Shown here piece after piece: positions 1-4,776 of a stretch of 5,915 nt of DNA. A model generated the notes under the pieces. It ran no database searches. It saw only the letters and a list, made by a program, of their open reading frames with translations, and was not told the DNA's origin. A program made the position numbers and the translations under genes. The stretch lies in contig JAIPFO010000255.1 of assembly GCA_021736565.1 (NCBI GenBank), forward strand, positions 1 to 5,915, read 5' to 3'. Source of the stretch: Phycisphaerae bacterium (GTDB lineage Bacteria > Planctomycetota > Phycisphaerae > Sedimentisphaerales > SM23-30). Each line of letters begins with the position of its first letter. Positions within the stretch are counted from its first letter, which is position 1.

Positions 1-32
1 AGGAATGTTTTTTTTGGGGGGGATTGGTGGGA

Positions 33-58
33 GGGTACCCACAAGGGGCACACCCTAC
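33..58 (-). repeat. REP-like palindrome upstream of the RAYT gene
   Basis: Read on the minus strand this begins with GTAG (CTAC at 55-58 on +) followed by an imperfect hairpin. The arms are 33-40 (GGGTACCC) and 46-53, with a 5-nt loop and two imperfect pairs. A GTAG head before an imperfect palindrome is the known layout of REP elements mobilised by RAYT transposases. Bases 33-51 match bases 360-378 exactly as an inverted repeat (19 of 19), and the remainder differs by a 1-nt indel. The element sits 32 nt before the RAYT start codon. Confidence 0.7.
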
Positions 59-89
59 AATGATGTACCTTATTTGGAGATGTGGTGTT

Positions 90-614
90 ATGGGATATGA
101 TCCGGAGATTCATCATCGCCGTTCAATCAGGTTAGAGGGGCGTGATTATTCTCGGGCGGGGGTTTATTTTGTGACGATTTGTACGCAGGGGCATTTGTCG
201 TTGTTTGGAAAAATCGAAAATGGTGAGATGAACATTAACCAGGCGGGGGTTATGGTTCAGCGGCAATGGAATGATCTGCTTGTTCGTTTTGATACAATCA
301 AATTGCATGAATTTATCGTAATGCCCAATCATTTTCACGGGATCATTGAAATTGTAGGGGTGCCCCTTGTGGGTACCCAAAAATCCATGCGAGGCCCCCA
401 CACGGTTGGCGATGTGGTGGGTGCATTTAAATCGTTATCTACTAATGAATATATTTTGGGTGTAAAAAATAATAATTGGCCACGATTTAATAAATATTTG
501 TGGCAGCAGAACTATTTTGAACATATTATTCGTAATGAAAAATCTTATTTGAAGATTTCAGAATATATAAGGACGAATCCCTCGCGATGGAGTGAGGATA
601 AGTATTATCAGTAG
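90..614 (+). CDS. REP-associated tyrosine transposase (RAYT, Y1/IS200-like superfamily)
   Basis: A 174-residue single-domain HUH transposase, expected to nick and rejoin single-stranded DNA at REP hairpins. The fold start is seen at residues 20-33 (YSRAGVYFVTICTQ). The metal-binding HUH motif is H81-F82-H83 in MPNHFHGIIEI. Residues 141-167 (NYFEHIIRNEKSY...EYIRTNPSRW) are the typical RAYT tail, and Y159 in EYIRTNP lines up with the catalytic tyrosine of E. coli TnpA-REP as I recall that protein. Length is normal for the family. ATG 90 is chosen because GGAG lies at 76-79 with a 10-nt spacer and the family N-terminus begins here. The longer frame from TTG 24 would translate the upstream REP. 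Residues 89-96 (VGVPLVGT) are encoded by an internal REP copy in the linker after the HUH motif. Both catalytic motifs are intact, so it may be active. It is more AT-rich than the sulfatases downstream, which fits a mobile or domesticated element. Confidence 0.9.
   Translation: MGYDPEIHHRRSIRLEGRDYSRAGVYFVTICTQGHLSLFGKIENGEMNINQAGVMVQRQWNDLLVRFDTIKLHEFIVMPNHFHGIIEIVGVPLVGTQKSMRGPHTVGDVVGAFKSLSTNEYILGVKNNNWPRFNKYLWQQNYFEHIIRNEKSYLKISEYIRTNPSRWSEDKYYQ
354..378 (+). repeat. REP-like palindrome inside the RAYT coding sequence
   Basis: GTAG at 354-357 is followed by a hairpin with an 8-bp stem, 358-365 against 371-378, one G-T wobble and a 5-nt loop CTTGT. It is the inverted counterpart of the copy at 33-58. 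It is read in frame as residues 89-96, directly after the HUH strand of the transposase, and does not break the frame. Confidence 0.7.
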
Positions 615-644
615 TGGTGATAGTAATTTATATTGAAAGGGTAA

Positions 645-785
645 ATGATGGGATTGAAGCAGGTGGTTGAGCAGAATGATACGCGTTGGGGGCGGGTGTT
701 TGATTTGGGGGTTCAGGGGGTGATATTGGTTTCTTTGGTGGTGGTGGTGTGGTGGCCGGGACGCCTGGATGAATCCAGGTGTTAA
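645..785 (+). pseudogene. truncated N-terminus of a voltage-gated-type ion channel (likely remnant)
   Basis: A 46-codon ORF from ATG 645 (a second ATG follows at 648) with AAAGGG just upstream. Residues 3-20 (GLKQVVEQNDTRWGRVFD) followed by a hydrophobic run (VQGVILVSLVVVVWW) resemble, from memory, the start of bacterial ion-transport (six-helix K+ channel) proteins, where a short cytoplasmic lead VEQNDTRxGRxFDL precedes helix S1. The similarity ends near residue 37. The last codons are encoded by the hairpin at 761-782, and a TAA follows. A full channel would be roughly 250 residues or more, and I see no continuation of the voltage sensor, pore or selectivity filter downstream in any frame. 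It starts 30 nt after the RAYT stop. It could instead be a genuine small membrane peptide, or a chance ORF in G/T-rich sequence. Confidence 0.45.
761..782. repeat. hairpin at the break point of the channel remnant
   Basis: The arms 761-769 (ACGCCTGGA) and 774-782 pair over 9 bp with one G-T wobble around the loop TGAA. No T-run follows, so it is not a good terminator. It lies where resemblance to ion channels stops, so it may be a small inserted repeat. No second copy is seen in the window. Confidence 0.5.
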
Positions 786-819
786 TGAGAAGGATGGGGC
801 CTAAGGGAGAAAAAGGGAC

Positions 820-853
820 AGGCATCTTTTGGGTACAAAAGCAGCGAGTGCCT
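820..853. repeat. compound hairpin, possible dispersed repeat
   Basis: The outer arms AGGCA (820-824) and TGCCT (849-853) enclose a perfect inner hairpin, CTTTTG (826-831) with CAAAAG (836-841) around the loop GGTA. The preceding GGGACAGGCA resembles short palindromic repeats I recall from environmental bacterial genomes, but this is unverified. Its function is unknown. Confidence 0.4.
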
Positions 854-1016
854 TTTTCAGGGCGGTCAGTGGGCGAGGAAATGGTATGGGTTTTTTTTGT
901 GGGTTGAGGGGTTGGCGGCTCTGTGTTTTTTTGATAAACCATTGTGATATAAGCAGTTATAATGATTATGGTGGATGAATTTTCTGGGGGTGGTGGTCTG
1001 TTCCATCTATTTTCTA

Positions 1017-1045
1017 TTGACAGCCAACGGTAAAGGGAGTTTAAT
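1017..1045 (+). promoter_or_regulatory. sigma70-type promoter for the DUF1080 lipoprotein gene
   Basis: A perfect -35 TTGACA (1017-1022), a 17-nt spacer and the -10 TTTAAT (1040-1045, 5 of 6 consensus). Transcription would start near 1052, giving a leader of about 125 nt. The expected start coincides with the TGACGC-CA-GCGTCA dyad at 1053-1066, which suggests an operator. Confidence 0.6.
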
Positions 1046-1047
1046 TC

Positions 1048-1081
1048 AGCCTTGACGCCAGCGTCATACGTATTTTGACGC
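1048..1081 (+). repeat. direct repeat copy 1 (contains TGACGC dyad)
   Basis: This matches 1821-1853 at 30 of 34 aligned positions, with one 1-nt indel and three substitutions. The core TGACGCCAGCGTCATA is identical and includes the dyad TGACGC-CA-GCGTCA. The two copies flank the DUF1080 gene in the same orientation. Confidence 0.7.
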
Positions 1082-1134
1082 CGTTTTCCGCATCTTAAAG
1101 GGCGATCCAAAAGCTGATGAATAACGTTTGACGC
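1052..1134. promoter_or_regulatory. TTGACGC motif cluster upstream of the DUF1080 gene
   Basis: TTGACGC occurs on the + strand at 1052-1058, 1075-1081 and 1128-1134, with the inverted partner GCGTCA at 1061-1066. All lie between the promoter and the start codon, in the presumed leader. Repeated copies of one short motif suggest binding sites for a repressor or activator, or a structured leader. The regulator is unknown. Confidence 0.4.
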
Positions 1135-1178
1135 GGCCTTTTTGTTGAATGTACCCCTAATTTCATGTAGGAGATATG

Positions 1179-1796
1179 ATGAGCAGATATTTTTCAATTT
1201 TGAGTGTTTTTGTTTGTTTATTGGGCCTGAGCCTTAGTTCCTGCTCGGATTCTAAGGATGCCGGGGCTGAAAGCGGGCGTGTGTCTTTGTTTAATGGGAC
1301 CAGCCTGGATGGATGGACAATTCTTAACTGCCAGGCGGTTGTTGACGGGGGCGATATTCTTCTGGTCAAGGGCAACGGCCTTGTGCAGAGCCAGGCGAAG
1401 TATGGCGATTTTGTGCTTGAGTTCGACTGGAAGGCCCTTCGGGAGAAGCAATGGGACAGCGGGGTCTATTTCCGCTATGATTCGGTGCCCGAAACCAGTT
1501 TCTGGCCCAAAAAGTACCAGGTGAACCTGAAACAGGGCATGGAGGGGAATGTTGATTCGCTCAAAGAGGCACGCTGTGAGGGGCTGATCAAGGCGGGTCA
1601 GTGGAATCAGTTTAAGCTTACGGTTCAGGGGACCCATGCGTCGCTGGAGATTAACGGGCAGACCGCCTGGGAAGCGGATGGGCTGGGGGAACCGGCCAAG
1701 GGATATATCGCCCTGCAGGCCGAGGTGCCCGGCGGCGGACAGCATCGGTTCCGTAATATTTATGTGACGGAACTGGACCCAACCCCCCCGGAATGA
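1179..1796 (+). CDS. DUF1080 (3-keto-disaccharide hydrolase domain) lipoprotein
   Basis: A lipoprotein of 205 residues. A short basic start and a hydrophobic helix lead to the lipobox LSSC, with the lipidated Cys at residue 22, so it is membrane-anchored outside the cytoplasm. One DUF1080 domain (Pfam 3-keto-disaccharide hydrolase, a concanavalin-like jelly roll) covers about residues 35-198. It starts with the family hallmark SLFNGTSLDGW and continues with FVLEFDWKA, DSGVYFRY and, near the end, GYIALQAE...FRNIYV. Family members cleave 3-keto-glycosides or act as glycan-binding modules; the substrate here is unknown. Length is normal for a single-domain member. AGGAG at 1169-1173 lies 5 nt before ATG 1179 but only 2 nt before ATG 1176, so 1179 is preferred. 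The gene has its own promoter-like sequence and is followed by 219 non-coding bases, so it is probably monocistronic. Confidence 0.9.
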   Translation: MSRYFSILSVFVCLLGLSLSSCSDSKDAGAESGRVSLFNGTSLDGWTILNCQAVVDGGDILLVKGNGLVQSQAKYGDFVLEFDWKALREKQWDSGVYFRYDSVPETSFWPKKYQVNLKQGMEGNVDSLKEARCEGLIKAGQWNQFKLTVQGTHASLEINGQTAWEADGLGEPAKGYIALQAEVPGGGQHRFRNIYVTELDPTPPE

Positions 1797-1820
1797 ACCT
1801 GGACGTTTTTATAAAACATA

Positions 1821-1853
1821 AGCCTGACGCCAGCGTCATAAATATTTTGAAGC
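1821..1853 (+). repeat. direct repeat copy 2 (contains TGACGC dyad)
   Basis: The near-copy of 1048-1081, starting 25 nt after the DUF1080 stop codon. The dyad TGACGC (1825-1830) and GCGTCA (1833-1838) is unchanged. The following A/T stretch ATATTTT has no clean T-run, so a terminator role is only weakly supported. Confidence 0.7.
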
Positions 1854-1907
1854 GTTAATACTGGTATCTAAACGACGTTTTTACGCGTCAATATTGACTT
1901 TTGACGC
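1825..1907. promoter_or_regulatory. TTGACGC motif cluster and palindrome upstream of the EamA gene
   Basis: TGACGC (1825-1830), GCGTCA (1833-1838), GCGTCAA (1885-1891) and TTGACGC (1901-1907) are present. There is also the perfect 12-bp palindrome GTCAATATTGAC (1887-1898). The last motif overlaps the putative -35 element of the transporter gene, as an operator might. Confidence 0.4.
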
Positions 1908-1927
1908 AACCATCAAATCTATATAAT
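1901..1927 (+). promoter_or_regulatory. candidate promoter for the EamA transporter gene
   Basis: A perfect -10 TATAAT at 1922-1927. The best -35 is TTGACG at 1901-1906 (5 of 6), with a short 15-nt spacer. Transcription would start near 1934, about 80 nt before the TTG start. The short spacer could mean weak basal activity or need for an activator. Confidence 0.45.
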
Positions 1928-2015
1928 TTAATGACTTACATTATTCGTAATTGAATAAATGATACGCCATGAGTCCGTCAAATCGCGAGCACTCTTGGAG
2001 ACTGGATAACCACTA

Positions 2016-2918
2016 TTGATCGACTTTCTACTTCAAATAAAGCCGGGACAGCTTGCGGCTTTGGCCACCGCGATATGCTGGACGTTAACGGCTTTATGCT
2101 TTGAGTATTCGTCCAGACGCATCGGCTCCCTGTCAGTAAATATCATAAAAATGTACCTGGCGTTTATATTGTTTACAGTCTTTGCATGGCTATTCCGGGG
2201 CAGGCCGCTTCCGACTGATGCCAGTATGTTTAACTGGTTTTGGCTTGTTTTATCGGGACTTATCGGCTTTGTATTGGGCGACCTGTTCCTGTTCAAGGCT
2301 TTGGCGATCATCGGGGCACGGACATCCATGCTGGTTATGGCACTGGTGCCGCCGGTTACCGCGGTGATCGGTTTTTTCCTGCTGGGCGAAACAATTGCGT
2401 TGTGGCACTGTTTTGGAATGACCATTACCCTTGTGGGGGTGGCAACGGTCATCCTCACCCGCCAACGTGGCACCAAAACGCTCAAGCATTCTGTCAGGGG
2501 ATTAGTCTATGCCGGTATCGGCATGGCCGGCCAGGCGGTAGGATTGATATTAAGCAAATATGGGATGGGCGAGTACAATGCGTTTTCGGCAACGCAGATC
2601 AGGATCATTGCCGGGCTGATAGGTTTTACATGGCTCATGTTTCATTTTAAAGCATGGGGCCATCTCAAAGCGGCCTTTCTAAACACCCGGGCGATCAAGG
2701 TCACAACAATAGGCTCGGTGTTCGGGCCGTTTATTGGCGTCTACCTGTCACTACTGGCGATACAACATACCTCGACCGGGGTTGCCAGTACCATCATGGC
2801 GATCGTGCCGGTGTTGATCATTCCATTTTCGATACTGCTGTTCAAGGAAAAGATCAACCTGCAAGAGATCTTTGGAGCGATCATAGCGGTTACAGGCACG
2901 GCCATCATGTTTTCATAG
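2016..2918 (+). CDS. EamA/DMT-superfamily transporter
   Basis: A 300-residue integral membrane protein with two tandem EamA repeats (about 11-147 and 160-299), the usual ten-helix layout and length of drug/metabolite transporters. Recognisable stretches are LAALATAICWTLTALCFE in helix 1, GLIGFVLGDLFLFKALAIIGARTSMLV and VTAVIGFFLLGET in the first repeat, and STGVASTIMAIVPVLIIPF...FKEKINLQEIFGAIIAVTGTAIMF at the end. A basic cytoplasmic linker (RQRGTKTLKHS) joins the halves. The start is TTG 2016: an in-frame stop lies 9 nt upstream, the next ATG (2151) would remove helix 1, and GGAT at 2004-2007 gives an 8-nt spacer. Family members move amino acids, nucleotide sugars, drugs or other small metabolites across the inner membrane; the substrate cannot be predicted. 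It is flanked by long non-coding gaps, so it is probably transcribed alone. Confidence 0.9.
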   Translation: MIDFLLQIKPGQLAALATAICWTLTALCFEYSSRRIGSLSVNIIKMYLAFILFTVFAWLFRGRPLPTDASMFNWFWLVLSGLIGFVLGDLFLFKALAIIGARTSMLVMALVPPVTAVIGFFLLGETIALWHCFGMTITLVGVATVILTRQRGTKTLKHSVRGLVYAGIGMAGQAVGLILSKYGMGEYNAFSATQIRIIAGLIGFTWLMFHFKAWGHLKAAFLNTRAIKVTTIGSVFGPFIGVYLSLLAIQHTSTGVASTIMAIVPVLIIPFSILLFKEKINLQEIFGAIIAVTGTAIMFS

Positions 2919-3220
2919 TGGTCGAATGGCAGTCGCAGGACCTTTCGAGGGTTTTCTCTTGGGCCCACCTTACCCTAATGTTACAAAAAACATCTCATAA
3001 GCCCTTTAATATCAGCACATTAAAACAATTCACCGAAGTCTTTCCAGCCCGCTCCAGTTCGCCTCGGCCACAAAACTGCAATATGTCCGGTTTTTATCCG
3101 TTTTATATTTGACCGGAAGGCGTTATATTAGCCGTCTTGTAAGGATTCAATGCAAATGCAGACGACTGCGCCCTAAGTATGAACACCAGGATAAAATACT
3201 TTTTAAAATGGAGATTCAAC
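2919..3220. other. intergenic stretch before the sulfatase pair
   Basis: No supported gene and no strong promoter or terminator. It contains the spaced inverted repeat TCCGGT (3086-3091) and ACCGGA (3112-3117), and CGTCT/AGACG half-sites around 3133-3165. Either might be regulatory but both are short. A promoter for the two sulfatases is expected here, but I could not identify one with a good -35 and -10. Confidence 0.5.
3210..3213 (+). promoter_or_regulatory. ribosome binding site that decides the GTG start of the first sulfatase
   Basis: GGAG sits 7 nt before GTG 3221. The upstream in-frame ATG at 3179 has no Shine-Dalgarno sequence and would add 14 residues ahead of a well-formed signal peptide. 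Confidence 0.65.
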
Positions 3221-4729
3221 GTGAAAATTAGATGGACAGTGGTATTGTTAATTGGTTTGTTAGTGGTTTCGGCTGAGGCAAAGTCGCTCAAGGGTGTTCG
3301 GCCCAATATTATCCTGGTGATGACCGACGACCAGGGAATGGGAGATCTATCCTGCCTTGGAAATACCGTATTAAAGACGCCGAACCTCGATAAATTCTAC
3401 GAAAAAGCGACCCGGTTCCGTGAATTTCATGTCAGCCCGACCTGTGCGCCGACCCGCTCGGCGATCATGAGCGGCCGTCATGAGTTTCGTAATGGCGTGA
3501 CTCATACCATCCTGGAGCGTGAGTTGATGGCCCTTTCGACGACGACCATGCCGCAAATGCTGCGAACGGCCGGCTATGAGACGGGGATCTTCGGTAAATG
3601 GCACCTGGGCGACCCCGACGCATACCAACCCTACAACCGGGGATTCAGCGAGGTGTTCATCCACGGTGCCGGTGGTATCGGGCAATCGTATGCTGGCAGT
3701 TGTGCCGACTTTCCGCCTAACCAGGTTGGTAAGGGTAAATATTTCGATAATGTGATCCTGCATAATGATACCATTGTCAAAACAAAGGGATTCTGCACCG
3801 ATGTCTTTTTTCAGGCGGCGTTAGGCTGGATCAAGAAACAGCATGAGGCCAAGACCCCCTACCTGGCTTACATCGCCACGAATGCCCCCCATGGCCCGAT
3901 GCTGGCCCCGGAAAAAAACAAGAAGCGGTTTCTGGATATGGGTTATGACAAAAATACCGCCGGCCGTTACGGTATGATCGAGAACATCGACGAAAATATG
4001 GGGCTGCTCGTGCAAAAACTGGATGAATGGAAGGCGTGGGATAATACCCTGGTCATCTTCATGACCGACAACGGCCAGGCCGGCAGCAGAGCCACCTTGA
4101 ACGGTAAGAAGGTAAAAATATACACCGCAGGCTTTAAGACGGGTAAAGGCTCGCCTTATGAAGGCGGCACACACGTTCCGGCCTTCTGGCGATGGAAAGG
4201 TGTGCTTGGCGAAGGCGTGGATATTTCGGCACTGACGGCCCACATTGATCTGTATAAAACATTTTGTGACCTGGCGGGTGCGACGATCCCGGCGGACATC
4301 CAGAAAATCGACGGGCGGTCGATGCTGCCGCTGCTTGAGGACCCGAAGGCCGATTGGCCGGACCGTGAGCTTTTCATCCATGTTGGCCGTTGGAGCAAGA
4401 AGGGCGCGGGACGATGGGGACAAGGAAACACCGATCCAGAGAAAGCAAAGTATAATCATTGTGCGGTTCGCACCCAGCGGTGGCGATTTGTCAACAACAC
4501 GGACCTGTACGATATTATCAACGACCCTTACGAGAAGACCAACGTGATCGATAAACACCCCGAAGTGGTAGAAAAGCTCCGTAAAGCGTACGACAAATGG
4601 TGGACTGAAACCCTGCCGCTGATGGTCAACGAAAACCGCCCTCTCGCCAAAGAACACCCGCAGGAAGTTCGCTACGACAAACAGCTTAAAGAAAAAGGCA
4701 TTCCCGATTGGACCCCGCCGACGCTGTAG
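3221..4729 (+). CDS. Sec-exported arylsulfatase-type sulfatase (formylglycine, S1 family)
   Basis: A 502-residue hydrolase of sulfate esters, exported by a typical Sec signal peptide (residues 1-20, MKIRWTVV...VVSAEA, cleaved before K21). The sulfatase core starts at RPNIILVMTDDQGMGD, with metal ligands D36 and D37. The signature C75-A-P-T-R79 is intact; C75 is the residue converted to formylglycine. Other active-site matches are K126 and H128 (GKWHLG), H224 (NAPHGP), D283 and N284 (MTDNGQ) and K309 (GKGSPYEGGTHVP). The C-terminal part (about 410-502) carries LYDIINDPYEKTNV, the usual end of the family. Length is normal and every expected active-site residue is present, so it should be active if a maturation enzyme (FGE or anSME) exists elsewhere. 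The substrate, probably a sulfated glycan, is not determinable. GTG 3221 is preferred over ATG 3179, which lacks a ribosome site. A second sulfatase follows after 47 nt, probably in one operon. Confidence 0.93.
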   Translation: MKIRWTVVLLIGLLVVSAEAKSLKGVRPNIILVMTDDQGMGDLSCLGNTVLKTPNLDKFYEKATRFREFHVSPTCAPTRSAIMSGRHEFRNGVTHTILERELMALSTTTMPQMLRTAGYETGIFGKWHLGDPDAYQPYNRGFSEVFIHGAGGIGQSYAGSCADFPPNQVGKGKYFDNVILHNDTIVKTKGFCTDVFFQAALGWIKKQHEAKTPYLAYIATNAPHGPMLAPEKNKKRFLDMGYDKNTAGRYGMIENIDENMGLLVQKLDEWKAWDNTLVIFMTDNGQAGSRATLNGKKVKIYTAGFKTGKGSPYEGGTHVPAFWRWKGVLGEGVDISALTAHIDLYKTFCDLAGATIPADIQKIDGRSMLPLLEDPKADWPDRELFIHVGRWSKKGAGRWGQGNTDPEKAKYNHCAVRTQRWRFVNNTDLYDIINDPYEKTNVIDKHPEVVEKLRKAYDKWWTETLPLMVNENRPLAKEHPQEVRYDKQLKEKGIPDWTPPTL

Positions 4730-4776
4730 TCTCGCAATGCAACACAGGCCGTCAATAAGTCATTCAGGAGACAAAA

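Larger units (their letters stand above)
786..1178. other. non-coding G/T-rich stretch ahead of the DUF1080 gene
   Basis: No convincing gene on either strand. The + strand is strongly G/T-biased to about 1010, with runs such as GGTGGTGG and T8. This gives a long proline-rich minus-strand ORF that looks like a composition artefact. The recognisable content is a compound hairpin (820-853), a promoter (1017-1045) and TTGACGC motifs (1052-1134). The rest looks like decayed or repeat-derived sequence. Confidence 0.6.

Noticed and set aside
24..89. Possible N-terminal extension of the RAYT from TTG 24
   Set aside because: It would translate the upstream REP hairpin, has no ribosome site, and the family N-terminus fits ATG 90 with GGAG at 76-79.
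628..1197. Minus-strand ORF of 189 codons, rich in proline
   Set aside because: It arises from the G/T-biased + strand, has proline runs and no recognisable domain, and crosses the promoter, the hairpins and the start of the DUF1080 gene.
1218..1745. Minus-strand ORF of 175 codons opposite the DUF1080 gene
   Set aside because: It lies fully inside a well-supported + strand gene and shows no family resemblance.
1825..1848. Rho-independent terminator after the DUF1080 gene
   Set aside because: The TGACGC/GCGTCA stem is short with a 2-nt loop, is followed by a mixed A/T stretch instead of a T-run, and the same dyad occurs upstream of the gene, where a terminator makes less sense.
2654..3112. 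+ strand ORF overlapping the end of the EamA gene in another frame
   Set aside because: Its first half is the EamA gene read out of frame and the second half is low-information intergenic sequence with no ribosome site.
3086..3117. Inverted repeat TCCGGT/ACCGGA as an operator or terminator
   Set aside because: Six-base arms separated by 20 bases are expected by chance at this scale, and no T-run or promoter pairs with it.
3821..4657. Minus-strand ORF of 278 codons opposite the first sulfatase
   Set aside because: It is a shadow of a gene with complete sulfatase motifs on the + strand, and its translation has no coherent domain.
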